From contig NZ_CP135275.1 of the NCBI RefSeq assembly GCF_032302195.1, positions 3,348,001 to 3,412,000 of the forward strand: DNA of 64,000 nucleotides, written 5' to 3'. Made by a program: the position numbers and the translations under genes. The notes beneath the pieces were generated by a model. The model was not told the DNA's origin. It did no database searches and saw only the letters and a program-made list of their open reading frames with translations. Shown one piece after another: positions 37,901 to 46,389 of this stretch. The DNA comes from Paenibacillus sp. MMS20-IR301. GTDB lineage: Bacteria > Bacillota > Bacilli > Paenibacillales > Paenibacillaceae. Every line of letters begins with the position of its first letter. Within the stretch, counting starts at the first letter, position 1.

Positions 37901-40900
37901 CGAATACCGTGCTTACCCCTGTGTTCATACCGGTGATTAATCTGGTCAAAAGCTCAAGTCCCGCCCAGGCCTCCGTGGGCAGCCTGCTCTCCTTCTCCAT
38001 ACAGGCCAGCAACAGCGGCAACATTGCCGCAACACTTAATCTGACGGATAATCTGCCGCCGCAAACCGTATTCGAGACCAACAGCGTAACTGTAGGAGGA
38101 ACACCGCTGCCCGGCTACAGCCCGCTGACCGGTATCCCGGTAGGCCCGCTTGCACCCGGAGACAGTGTCACCGTCAGCTTCCTGGTTACCGTTACCGCGC
38201 TGCCGCCAAACCAGCAGCTGCTTAACTCGGCTGCCGCCTCCTACAGCTTCACGCTGCCGGACGGACGGGTGCTCGGCGGCAATGCCGGATCGAACACCCT
38301 GACAGTTCCTGTCTCTGCACCTAATGTCAGCATCGTCAAAAGCGTGAATGCCATCGATGCCGTAACCGGCGACATCCTCACGTACACCTCCGTATTGACT
38401 AACAACAGCATTACCTCTGTCAGCAACATCATTCTCAGTGACCCGCTGCCTGAGAATGTCGCTTTCATTCCCGGAACCGTAATTGTAGGCGGCGTCTCCC
38501 GGCCGCAGGCAGTTCCGTCCGCCGGCATTCCAATCGGCAGTCTGGCCCAAGGGGCATCAGTTGCCGTAACATTCGAGGTGAGGATAACAATGCCGATTCC
38601 TTCACAGGTTAATAACCAGTCAACCGTCAGCTTTACTTCCGGGGTCTTCTCCGGCTCATCATCATCCAATATTACCACCACACCGGTGACGCAGCCGCAG
38701 ATTTCACTTGTCAAAAGCGCCAATGACCTGAACGCTACAGTCGGCGATACCGTCATCTACACCATTGTTGTCAGCAACAGCGGCAATGTCGCCGCCAATG
38801 TGACGCTGACCGACAATATCCCGGCCGGCACTTCCTTCGATCCCAACAGCGTCATTGTCGGTGGCTTCCCTCAGCCGGGAGCTGCACCGGATACCGGTAT
38901 TGCAGTCGGTGTGGTCGCCCCGGGCGCCAGCATCTCGGTCAGCTTTACCGTATTCATTGTGTCCCTGCCTTCTCCGCAGCAGCTTGTGAATCAGGCATCC
39001 TCCACCTATACCTTCACTCCGCCCGACGGGCGTCTGCTAAGCGGAAGCGCAGCATCCAACACTGTGACGATCGCTGTCTCGGCTCCCAATGTAGCCGTCG
39101 TGAAGAGCACCACTTCAACTTCTGTAGCACTCGGGGATACCATTGCCTATTCCGTAAGCATCACCAATAACGGGATGGACCCGGTTAACAATGTAGTACT
39201 CAGCGATCCGACTCCCGGCGGGGCAAGCTTTGTAACAGGCAGCGTATCCGTGAACGGTGTTCCCTTCCCTAATGCCAATCCGGCTACAGGGGTAGCAGTC
39301 GGCACCCTCGCATCCGGGGCTTCTGCTGTAGTCTCTTACAGCGTCACTGTTACATCGGTACCTGCAGATACATCCATTGACAATCAGGCAACGGTAACCT
39401 ACACCTCCGGTGTATTCGCCGGCTCCACCTTCTCCAATCACGTAGCAGTGCCTGTCTTCCAGCCGAATATTGCAGCGGCCAAATCAGCCAGCACTTCGAA
39501 TGCAACAGTAGGCGATACCGTAACCTACACCCTGACAGTCACCAATACGGGCAACTATGGTGCAAATCTGACTGTCACAGACAATATTCCGGCCGGGACA
39601 ACGTTTGTAGCCAACAGTGTACTGGTCAACGGACTGCCGTTGCCGCAGGCTGATCCTGCTGCCGGCATTGCCGCAGGAACCGTCGCTCCCGGAGGAACCG
39701 TCGCAGTCTCCTTCTCTGTGGTCATTACATCGCTGCCGTCCCCGCAGCTGCTGGTCAACCAGGGGACGGTGGCTTACAGCTTCACATTGCCGGACGGCAG
39801 AACGCTCGGCGGCTCTGTGCTTACCAACACACTGAATATTCCGGTCACGAATCCGAATCTCGGCGTAGTGAAATCTACTGCAACCACTGCAACCAATGTC
39901 GGTGACACCATTACGTATTCCGTCGCCCTGACTAACAACGGGATCGCCACCGTCAACAACGTAGTGTTTACAGATGCCCTGCCTGCAGGTACAGCTTTCG
40001 TTCCAGGCAGTGTACTTGTAGACGGTGTAGCACGTCCCGTAGCCTCACCGTCTACCGGGGTAACCATCGGCAGCATCGCTCCAGGCGCGACAGTCACCGT
40101 AGCATTCAGAGTAACTGTGACATCCCTGCCGGCTTCCGGTGTACTCAATAACCAGTCTTCGGTCAGCTTCACCTCCGGGGCATTGTCGAGTGTAGCCTTC
40201 TCGAATATTGTGACGACTCCGGTCTACCAGCCGATTGTTACAGCAGTCAAAAACTCGAACACGGCAAATGCTACTGTAGGGGATACTATTAACTACAGTG
40301 TAAGTGTCAGTAACACAGGTAATTATGCAGCTGCTGCCACCTTGACAGATACAATTCCCGCCGGCACAACCCTTGTACCGAACAGCGTGCTGATTAACGG
40401 CTTCCCTTCACCGGGGGCTGATCCGGCAACCGGGGTTCCGCTCGGCACCATTGCCGCCGGAGCAACATTAACCGTAATGTTCTCCGTTGTTATTGTTACA
40501 CTGCCGGCCAGCCAGCAGCTCAGTAACCAGGCCATTATCACCTTTAACTATACGCTGCCTGACGGACGGACCTTCAACCAGTCGGCCAATTCGAATATTA
40601 ATCAGATTTCCGTGTCTTCACCGAACGTGCTCGTGGCCAAGAGCACTACTGTAATTGATGCCGTTGTAGGGGATATTGTCCCTTACAGCATCAACGTGAC
40701 CAACAGCGGAATTGCCCCGATTAACAATGTTGTGCTGAGCGACCCGATTCCGGCAGGTGCTTCCTTCGTTGCCGGCAGCGTCACCGTGGACGGCACTCCG
40801 GTACCGGGAGGAAGCCCTGCTAACGGTATAGCTCTGGGAACCATTGCCCCGGGTGCCAGCATTGTGGTCACCTTCAATACCCGGGTCAATACGCTGCCTA

Positions 40901-41673
40901 ATCCGGCTACGCTGAGCAACCAGGCTTCAGTGAGCTTCACTTCCGGTGCCTTCTCAGGCGCATCATATTCCAATACACTGGTTATTCCGGTCTACCAGCC
41001 GATTATCGGCATCCTGAAATCTGCGGATACCTCGAACGCAACTGTCGGCGATACCGTCACGTACGCCTTCAGTGTAACCAACACAGGCAACCTGCCGGCT
41101 AATGTCATCTTGACTGACTCCATCCCGGCGGGCGGCGTATTCGTTCCGAACAGTGTTCTTGTCAACGGCCAGCCCGTACCGGGAGCTAATCCGACAACCG
41201 GAATCAATCTCGGCACAGTCGCTGCCGGGGCTACAGTTGTGGTAACGGTAACGCTGCAGGTAACGGTAGCTTCCCTGCCTTCCCCGCAGCAGCTGGTGAA
41301 CCAGGCCGCCGCCACCTTCACCTTCACGCCGCCGGATGGACGTCTGCTCTCCGGTTCTGCCGTATCCAACACTCTGGTTATCCCGGTCTCTTCACCGGAC
41401 GTTACAGCGGTCAAGAGCACACCTTCCATCGACGCAGTCGTCGGGGATCTGATTACGTATACCATTGTTGTGACCAACAACGGTATTGTTGCCGTGAACA
41501 ATGTTGTGCTGGTTGACCCGATCCCGGCAGGCAGCCAGTTTGTCACAGGCAGTGTCTCGGTCGACGGCGTCTTCCGTCCCGGCGCCAATCCGGCAACCGG
41601 TGTCCAGATCGGTACGATTGCTCCGGGTGCCTCTTCAACCGTCACCTTCCAGGTTCAGGTTATTGCTATATGA
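34963..41673 (+). CDS. giant DUF11 repeat protein, first ORF (ATT start proposed)
   Basis: About 2236 residues. The perfect site AAAGGAGG (34947-34954) points to ATT 34963 (8-base spacing), or less well ATC 34960. GTG 34954 overlaps the site and TTG 34918 has none. From ATT the product starts PLVVRSTINATGAITFTGNTL, as I recall homologues beginning M-P-x-x-x-R...GAITFTGNTLGLS. Residues 1-about 345 are the N-terminal domain (ELIWGGSY, RQGWDITNVDVS). Then follow 15 DUF11 domains of about 128 residues, each opening K-S-A/T...VGD and containing a TD/SD.(I/L)PAG box. The fifteenth stops mid-domain at TVTFQVQVIAI and is completed by the next ORF. No signal peptide, LPxTG or SLH. Probably a surface or spore-surface fibre; inferred. 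Confidence 0.85.
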   Translation: MPLVVRSTINATGAITFTGNTLGLSRSDVIGVPGTQDSIGAFSTINTASVFGTYPAGTTSLYQSNSSAAILVLPAGSTVLYAELIWGGSYINGSVNLSAVINNPVSFTTPLGNTVSVSPDAATANTVDLGGGAAAYVRSANVTSIIQASGAGTYVTAGVVGTIVIAGDSTANHAGWTLGVIYSNPSLPFRNMSLRAGAVLVQSTSAPVVTTITGFATPVTGALGGRILFSAQEGDANRSGDQALFGPTSATQVALSGPNNFANNFFASQINNDTGNLNTTGTFGSRNQTNGSPGSNITGGRQGWDITNVDVSARLVNNQSSALLTLTTSGDAYVVNGNGLQIDINAPKIALTKSASATGTVVGDTITYTVTVNNSGTASAASVVLSDTLPAGLTFIAGSVVVAGASRPTYDITAGIPLGSLALGTSITITYQARVTSLPNPQFVPNTATAAFTFQSVAGGPIVSGVIPSNTSTIPVYSPVLGIVKSANTTNATVGDQILYTLQISNTGNISATTTLTDNIPAGSTYVAGSFTVNGTPVAGNPAAGIPIGTIAAGGSSTVQFRVLVNSLPSPPQLVDQATAAYTFLVPDGRTLSGSAASNTLTLPVRLPNVAIVKSASFPDVAVGDTLTYTSVVTNNGIVAVTTVVLSDPIPAGSTFVTGSVTVAGTARPAADPASGITIGTVAPGSSAAVTFQVNVTSIPASGQLSNQSSASYSSGAFNAITQSNTTLTPVYQPVIGIVKSASPSSATVGGNVQYTLVVRNTGNLAATVTITDNIPAGTAFIAGSVTVNGVARPSDSPVSGIPLGSVAAGATFTVTFLAAVQSLPSPATLTDQGSASYTYQLPSGRSLAGGSVSNTVTIPVSAPNITLLKSASLTAVAVGEYLTYTIAVSNPSGVAVNNVVLSDPAPAGSTFVAGTVTVNGTPLPSANPNAGISLGTIAAGAASTVVFQVNAVSVPSPPQLNNRASASFTAGAFSGTALSNTVLTPVFIPVINLVKSSSPAQASVGSLLSFSIQASNSGNIAATLNLTDNLPPQTVFETNSVTVGGTPLPGYSPLTGIPVGPLAPGDSVTVSFLVTVTALPPNQQLLNSAAASYSFTLPDGRVLGGNAGSNTLTVPVSAPNVSIVKSVNAIDAVTGDILTYTSVLTNNSITSVSNIILSDPLPENVAFIPGTVIVGGVSRPQAVPSAGIPIGSLAQGASVAVTFEVRITMPIPSQVNNQSTVSFTSGVFSGSSSSNITTTPVTQPQISLVKSANDLNATVGDTVIYTIVVSNSGNVAANVTLTDNIPAGTSFDPNSVIVGGFPQPGAAPDTGIAVGVVAPGASISVSFTVFIVSLPSPQQLVNQASSTYTFTPPDGRLLSGSAASNTVTIAVSAPNVAVVKSTTSTSVALGDTIAYSVSITNNGMDPVNNVVLSDPTPGGASFVTGSVSVNGVPFPNANPATGVAVGTLASGASAVVSYSVTVTSVPADTSIDNQATVTYTSGVFAGSTFSNHVAVPVFQPNIAAAKSASTSNATVGDTVTYTLTVTNTGNYGANLTVTDNIPAGTTFVANSVLVNGLPLPQADPAAGIAAGTVAPGGTVAVSFSVVITSLPSPQLLVNQGTVAYSFTLPDGRTLGGSVLTNTLNIPVTNPNLGVVKSTATTATNVGDTITYSVALTNNGIATVNNVVFTDALPAGTAFVPGSVLVDGVARPVASPSTGVTIGSIAPGATVTVAFRVTVTSLPASGVLNNQSSVSFTSGALSSVAFSNIVTTPVYQPIVTAVKNSNTANATVGDTINYSVSVSNTGNYAAAATLTDTIPAGTTLVPNSVLINGFPSPGADPATGVPLGTIAAGATLTVMFSVVIVTLPASQQLSNQAIITFNYTLPDGRTFNQSANSNINQISVSSPNVLVAKSTTVIDAVVGDIVPYSINVTNSGIAPINNVVLSDPIPAGASFVAGSVTVDGTPVPGGSPANGIALGTIAPGASIVVTFNTRVNTLPNPATLSNQASVSFTSGAFSGASYSNTLVIPVYQPIIGILKSADTSNATVGDTVTYAFSVTNTGNLPANVILTDSIPAGGVFVPNSVLVNGQPVPGANPTTGINLGTVAAGATVVVTVTLQVTVASLPSPQQLVNQAAATFTFTPPDGRLLSGSAVSNTLVIPVSSPDVTAVKSTPSIDAVVGDLITYTIVVTNNGIVAVNNVVLVDPIPAGSQFVTGSVSVDGVFRPGANPATGVQIGTIAPGASSTVTFQVQVIAI

Positions 41674-43340
41674 CAGAAGGCTGGGGGCTTCAGCCTGTCG
41701 TGACTAATCAATCTATGGTTAGATTCAGCTCGGCAGAGGGAACGGATGCTATTACCTATTCCAATACCGTTAATACATCTGTCGTCGGTCCTGTTCTGTC
41801 TCTGGTTAAGCAAAGTGACCGCACGAGCGCCTCGCTGGGCGAGACGCTCGTCTATACCGTGACTGCCAGGAACAGCGGCAACACGCCCGCCCTGCTTACC
41901 ATCGTCGATGTTCTTCCCGCCGGTGTATCCTTTATTGCCAACAGCGTACTTAAGGACGGAGTGCCCCTTCCGGGGGTCACTCCCTCTTCCGGCATACCTG
42001 CGGGGCTGCTCGTACCGCACTCGGGAATCACTATCGCTTTCCAGGTGATCGTAGTTTCGCTCCCGCCATCGCTAACACTGAATAATCAGGCAACCGGCGT
42101 CTACTCCTTTGTTACACCGGAGGGAAGAACAGTCCGCGGTGAGGTCCTTTCGAATCCGGTCAGCCTCTCTTTGCTCTCTTACCAGCTGTCCACCCTGCTC
42201 TCAGCCAGTACGCCGACTACATTCATCGACGATGCTGTGACTTATACCCTGCGGCTCAGGAATGAAGGCAGCCGCCAGTTGTCAGGAATCACCGCTACCA
42301 TCCCGGTTCCCGAAGGTGCTGCATTCATCCCCGGCAGCGTCGTTGCCGGCGGAGTCTACCAGCCGGATGCTGATCCGGCCCTTGGCATCCGGCTGGGCTC
42401 CTTGAGTACAGGCTCGGATGCCGAGATTTCCTTCCGCGTCAGAATAACCGCAAGTCCGGCGGATTCCGTGTTACTGGCAAAGGCGGAGGTCTCTTATACA
42501 GTTAATGACAGCCGGGACAGCACGGAGAGCAACACCGTGCAGATTACCGTAGTCCAGGCGGGAGTAACGGCCAGACTGAAGGTTGATCTATACAGCGCTG
42601 CTCCCGGTGACAACCTGCGGTATGAATTCACTGTACGGAACAGCGGCAATCTGGCGGTGAATGCCCTGCTTACGGATGCCGTCCCGGCTGGCGTATTATT
42701 CGTCTGGGACAGCATCCGCCTGAACGGCATCCCGCAAAAGGGTGTAAACCCCGGAGAAGGTATACCGCTCGGAACGATACGGGCAGGCTCAGCGGCCGTG
42801 GTTGATTTTCTTGTCTCCATCCCTGCTGCCGTCAACATCCGCCAGACTCCGGCCATTCAGAATCAGGGCGATGTCCAGTATACCTTCACCCTTCCAGACG
42901 GGCGCAATGTCCGGCAGACCGCAAGGTCCAATCCGGTCACTACCCTGCTGTTCTCGCCGGTAATCTCGATTATAATGCAGGGCGAGCCGCCGATTGTGGA
43001 GCCTGGGGGTTTCGCTGAATTCAAAGTTCAGGTAACCAACAGCGGCAATTATCCAGCGGAGGTATCAGTAGTCCGGGTGGTGCCGCGAGGAACGATTATT
43101 GATCCTGACATCATTACGGTCAGCGCCCTGACTGTACCGGAAAACTCATATAGCGGAACGGTGTCTTTGGGCCAGCTTGAAGCAGGGCAAACCGTTACTC
43201 TTACTTATTTTGTTAAAATCAATATTGATTATTTAGGGAAATCACTTCAAGGCTATTCCACCGCACTGTATACGTTCACGATTGACGGGCGTAACTACTC
43301 CGGGGAGGCCAACTCAAACAGCTACAAGCTGCTCATTGAA
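36001..43340 (+). repeat. tandem DUF11 repeats (about 19 units)
   Basis: About 384-bp units. Domains 2-15 alternate between type A (NTGN, TLTDNIPAGT, PDGR near the end) and type B (NNGI, VVLSDPxPAG, SGAFSG, SN), so the evolutionary unit is an A-B pair of about 770 bp. The last four units, in the second ORF, are more divergent. Confidence 0.85.
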
Positions 43341-43355
43341 GAAATCAGCGAATAA
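41670..43355 (+). CDS. DUF11 repeat protein, second ORF (continues split domain)
   Basis: 561 residues. ATG 41670 overlaps the stop of the first ORF (ATGA), in the -1 frame; a weak AGG lies about 10 bases upstream. The N-terminal 45 residues (VVTNQSMVRFSS, then ITYSNTVNTSVVGPVLSLVK) are exactly the second half that the last domain of the first ORF lacks. Four more, diverged DUF11 domains follow (VKQSDRTSASLGET; STPTTFIDDAV; VDLYSAAPGDN; MQGEPPIVEPGG). There is no signal peptide or anchor. It is either one gene split by a frameshift or a coupled two-polypeptide arrangement. Confidence 0.8.
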   Translation: MTEGWGLQPVVTNQSMVRFSSAEGTDAITYSNTVNTSVVGPVLSLVKQSDRTSASLGETLVYTVTARNSGNTPALLTIVDVLPAGVSFIANSVLKDGVPLPGVTPSSGIPAGLLVPHSGITIAFQVIVVSLPPSLTLNNQATGVYSFVTPEGRTVRGEVLSNPVSLSLLSYQLSTLLSASTPTTFIDDAVTYTLRLRNEGSRQLSGITATIPVPEGAAFIPGSVVAGGVYQPDADPALGIRLGSLSTGSDAEISFRVRITASPADSVLLAKAEVSYTVNDSRDSTESNTVQITVVQAGVTARLKVDLYSAAPGDNLRYEFTVRNSGNLAVNALLTDAVPAGVLFVWDSIRLNGIPQKGVNPGEGIPLGTIRAGSAAVVDFLVSIPAAVNIRQTPAIQNQGDVQYTFTLPDGRNVRQTARSNPVTTLLFSPVISIIMQGEPPIVEPGGFAEFKVQVTNSGNYPAEVSVVRVVPRGTIIDPDIITVSALTVPENSYSGTVSLGQLEAGQTVTLTYFVKINIDYLGKSLQGYSTALYTFTIDGRNYSGEANSNSYKLLIEEISE

Positions 43356-43473
43356 GCGGATCAGACTGCTCACATATCCCTGAGCCCCATGAATATACTT
43401 TAGTTACAGCCTGCCGCAATCGTCTCAAGTGCAGTCCGTACCCATTTCAGAGAACCATGGGAGGTGGTCATCC

Positions 43474-44634
43474 TTGTCCCAGCCAACCGGTCCATACGCC
43501 TTTGTCGTGTCCAAAGAAGACTGGTCCCTTCACCGCAAAGGCCATCAGGATCAGGAGCGTCACCAGCAAAAGGTCAGAGAAGCCATTAAAGGTAATCTGC
43601 CGGATCTTGTTACGGAGGAGAATATTATTTTGTCGGGCGGCAAGCAGATTGTGAAGGTGCCGATCCGCAGCCTGGATGAATACCGGATTATCTATAACTT
43701 CCGCAAGCAGAAGCATGTCGGCCAGGGAGACGGGGAGAGTCAGGTCGGTGACGTGCTTGGCCGCGATTCACAGTCCACCCAGCCGGGTAAAGGCGACAAA
43801 GCAGGAGATCAGCCCGGACAGGATACCGTTGAGGCTGAGGTTAATCTTGAGGATCTGGAGGATATTCTATTCCAGGATCTGGAGCTGCCCCGCCTTAAGC
43901 CGAAGGATAAGGAAGAGATTGAGGTCAAATCCATAGTCTTCAACGATATCCGCAAAAAAGGCATGATGTCGAACATCGATAAAAAGCGCACACTGCTTGA
44001 GAATCTCCGGCGCAACGCCAGCAGCGGCAAGCCCGGCATCCACAGCATCAGTCCGGATGATCTGCGCTACAAAACTTGGGATGACATCACCGTCCCCCAT
44101 TCCAATGCCGTAATTATTGCGATGATGGACACTTCAGGCAGCATGGGTACTTTTGAAAAATACTGCGCCCGCAGCTTCTTCTTCTGGATGACCCGCTTCC
44201 TGCGCCGCCAGTATGAGAAGGTGGAGATTGTCTTCCTCGCCCATCATACGGAGGCCAAAGAGGTCAGCGAGCATGATTTCTTCACCCGCGGGGAGAGCGG
44301 CGGCACCATCTGCTCCTCAGCCTATCAGAAGGCACTCGAGATTATCGACAGCCGGTATCCGCCGGCCAAATACAATATCTATCCCTTCCATTTCTCGGAC
44401 GGTGACAACCTCACCTCCGACAATGAGCGCTGCGTCAAGCTGATCGGCGAGCTGCTGAAGCGCAGCAATATGTTCGGCTACGGCGAAGTGAACCAGTATA
44501 ACCGCAGCAGCACGCTGATGTCTGCCTACCGCCACCTGAAGCAGGAGCAGTTCATGCATTACGTTATTAAGGATAAGAAGGAAGTCTATCAGGCGCTGAA
44601 GACCTTTTTCGGCAAAAAACCAGCCGGTGCTTGA
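43474..44634 (+). CDS. yhbH: sporulation protein YhbH (DUF444)
   Basis: 386 residues from TTG 43474, GGGAGG 9 bases upstream; the open frame to 43429 has no site. The opening [20 protein letters not shown], the VWA-like [20 protein letters not shown] (MIDAS DxSxS) and the C-terminal [14 protein letters not shown] are typical. B. subtilis YhbH is a sigma-E-dependent mother-cell protein needed for normal spores and is usually linked to the PrkA kinase. prkA is not adjacent here. Confidence 0.94.
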   Translation: MSQPTGPYAFVVSKEDWSLHRKGHQDQERHQQKVREAIKGNLPDLVTEENIILSGGKQIVKVPIRSLDEYRIIYNFRKQKHVGQGDGESQVGDVLGRDSQSTQPGKGDKAGDQPGQDTVEAEVNLEDLEDILFQDLELPRLKPKDKEEIEVKSIVFNDIRKKGMMSNIDKKRTLLENLRRNASSGKPGIHSISPDDLRYKTWDDITVPHSNAVIIAMMDTSGSMGTFEKYCARSFFFWMTRFLRRQYEKVEIVFLAHHTEAKEVSEHDFFTRGESGGTICSSAYQKALEIIDSRYPPAKYNIYPFHFSDGDNLTSDNERCVKLIGELLKRSNMFGYGEVNQYNRSSTLMSAYRHLKQEQFMHYVIKDKKEVYQALKTFFGKKPAGA

Positions 44635-44698
44635 GGACTGACGTGTCAGAACCAGAACCGCCATGTCTCCCCGTACCTGTTATTCTGGTGAACTCAGT

Positions 44699-44737
44699 TC
44701 CCCCGTGAACCGTTCCTACGGTACGCGGGGGATTTTT
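44699..44737 (+). terminator. yhbH terminator
   Basis: CCCCCGTG / CGCGGGGG with inner ACCG/CGGT, followed by ATTTTTG. Confidence 0.85.
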
Positions 44738-44770
44738 GTGCTGCGCGGCAGAGAATTCCGCAAAAGCCTG

Positions 44771-44799
44771 TTGACTATTGTATCGGCGGCCGATATACT
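44771..44799 (+). promoter_or_regulatory. padR operon promoter
   Basis: TTGACT (44771-44776), 17-base spacer, TATACT (44794-44799), close to sigma-A consensus. Confidence 0.75.
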
Positions 44800-44802
44800 T
44801 TA

Positions 44803-44821
44803 TATATCGTCAGACGATATA
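44803..44821. promoter_or_regulatory. PadR operator
   Basis: Perfect 19-bp palindrome, half-site TATATCGTC around a central A, covering the transcription start of the padR promoter. Related ATAT/ATCG pieces flank it. Binding by the encoded PadR is inferred. Confidence 0.7.
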
Positions 44822-44906
44822 GCGGCAAATGATATAACGTTAAATGATGTAAATTGGCGGCTCTGTCCTGGAACTAGGCAGAAGGCTGCGAAATTAAGGG
44901 AGGCAG

Positions 44907-45245
44907 GTGAGGCAATTGTCAGGAAGCAGCGAATACGGAGCATTAACAGAGGGCGTATATTATATCCTTCTGTCATTATTCACCCCGATGCACGGCTACG
45001 GGATTATGCAGAATGTGAAGCTGCTCAGCAGCGGCCGTGTCGAGCTTGGTGCTGGCACACTGTACGGTGCCTTGAGCACGCTGACAGAGCGGGGCTGGAT
45101 TCTGCCGCTGGCGGGCGGCCAGGATTCCCGCAAGAAGGAATACGAGATTACGGAGACAGGCAGAGCTGCTCTGCAGAATGAAATGGCAAGGCTTGACGAG
45201 CTGCTCTCTAATGGAAGAAAGCTGATGGGAGGCGAAGTGGAATGA
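44907..45245 (+). CDS. PadR family transcriptional regulator
   Basis: 112 residues from GTG 44907, or 109 from TTG 44916. GGGAGG lies 3 bases before the GTG and 12 before the TTG, so neither is ideal. The winged helix-turn-helix (ALTEGVYYILLSLFTPMHGY, ELGAGTLYGALSTLTERGW, KKEYEITETGRAAL) is complete with a short C-terminal dimerisation helix. It overlaps the DUF2812 gene by 4 bp, and the pair is probably autorepressed at the 44803 palindrome; such repressors often respond to antimicrobials or membrane stress. Confidence 0.9.
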   Translation: MRQLSGSSEYGALTEGVYYILLSLFTPMHGYGIMQNVKLLSSGRVELGAGTLYGALSTLTERGWILPLAGGQDSRKKEYEITETGRAALQNEMARLDELLSNGRKLMGGEVE

Positions 45246-45823
45246 GCCAGGTGGTGCGCAAGTATTTTATCGACTTCGAGAAGGAAGAGCAGTGGCTGAA
45301 TGAGATGTCGGATAAGGGGCTCGCACTCATTGAATACTCATGGGCCCGTTATGTGTTCGAGGAGAGTGCCAAGGGAGAGTATATTTACCGGATTGAGCTC
45401 CTTGAGGATGATCCGCAGAAAGGCAAGTCGGCCGATTACCTGCAGTTTATGGAGGAGACCGGGGCGGAGCGCGTACCTGCCGGCAAGCAGCCGGGGAGCA
45501 AGCGTATATATCTGGGCCAGCGCTGGATTATTTTCAGACGAAAAGCTTCAGAAGGCAATTTCACGATCTACTCCGATATCGATTCCAAAATCAAGCATTA
45601 TCAAAGAATTCACAGACTTTGGCTCTCCCTGGCCATTATGGAGCTGATCATCGGCTGCTTCAATGTAGGGCTGATCATCCTGAACAACCCTGATTATATC
45701 TACAGAATTAATTTCACCCTTGGCGTGCTGCTGATCATACTGGGCATATTCTTCGCGCTTCTCTGTGTGCCTGTCCACCGCAAAATCTCCAGGCTGCAAA
45801 ACGACAAGCTGATCCGGGAGTAA
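45242..45823 (+). CDS. DUF2812 membrane protein
   Basis: 193 residues. The N-terminal about 120 residues are the DUF2812 domain (VVRKYFIDFEKEEQWLNEMS, GLALIEYSWARYVFEE, GEYIYRIELLED). Two membrane helices follow (about 129-147 and 155-178) with a basic tail. ATG 45242 overlaps the padR stop (ATGA). PadR-DUF2812 pairs are common in Firmicutes. Function unknown; the layout fits a membrane-associated partner whose level is set by PadR. Confidence 0.87.
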   Translation: MSQVVRKYFIDFEKEEQWLNEMSDKGLALIEYSWARYVFEESAKGEYIYRIELLEDDPQKGKSADYLQFMEETGAERVPAGKQPGSKRIYLGQRWIIFRRKASEGNFTIYSDIDSKIKHYQRIHRLWLSLAIMELIIGCFNVGLIILNNPDYIYRINFTLGVLLIILGIFFALLCVPVHRKISRLQNDKLIRE

Positions 45824-45911
45824 GTTCTCAGCTGCTTTTAGCTGCCGCGAAAGCTGCTGCTTCAATGATACATGCGTTGTGAATCATAGGAGCGCCCGAT
45901 CCGATCCAAAC

Positions 45912-46106
45912 GGACATCACAGCCCTTATCCGCGCATAATCTGCCTATCTGGCAGCTTTGCGGACACCACGGACCTTATGCGGCATCTTTTATGTGCCAG
46001 CGCTACTTTTCCGGCGAAATAACGGCGCTGGTGTCCGCAATGACTGGCATTAGCTGCATTTCCGTAAGCTTAAGGCCTCTCATGTCCGTAACGCTGAGCT
46101 AATCAC
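45912..46106. repeat. dispersed intergenic repeat, copy 2 (longer)
   Basis: 45970-46106 matches copy 1 at 27415-27553 in order: ACCTTATgCGGC, CTTTTCCGGCGAAATAaCGG, then CTTAAGGCCTCTCATGTCC, GTAACGCTgAGCTAA. It also has an extra 5' module (45912-45969) with its own CGGACATCACAGCCCTTATC block. The surrounding 45824-46389 has no gene. Confidence 0.75.
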
Positions 46107-46248
46107 TTGAAAACCGCTCTGCGACTGTCTACTTTTTCCGCACAGGTCCACAATCACTATTATTATCACCACAGGCACCTCTATAAAGGCAATGCCGAAG
46201 CTTTAAGTATGCTTTCTCCACTTCTCGCCTAAGAGCATCCGCCAATAC

Positions 46249-46281
46249 GAAAGGCCGGAAGCATACGGGCTGCTCCCGGCC
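46249..46281 (-). terminator. probable melA terminator
   Basis: Minus-strand stem GGCCGGGAGCA / TGCTTCCGGCC with one bulge, followed by TTTC, about 110 bases after the melA stop. Confidence 0.6.
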
Positions 46282-46389
46282 GGGCATAACCTAATTAGTT
46301 TAGTTAAAATGTACGTTGAGTGTACTTTTGCCACATCTTCGGCAGACTTTAGTCACCTTTACCACACTCCGGCATATTCCGGGATACTC

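Noticed and set aside
36271..41645. Many long open frames on the minus strand inside the DUF11 gene
   Set aside because: They are regularly spaced shadows of the repeats, with no ribosome binding sites and low-complexity products.
41655..41680. Programmed -1 frameshift site in the DUF11 gene
   Set aside because: No X-XXY-YYZ slippery heptamer at the junction; the ATGA overlap fits stop-restart or mutation better.
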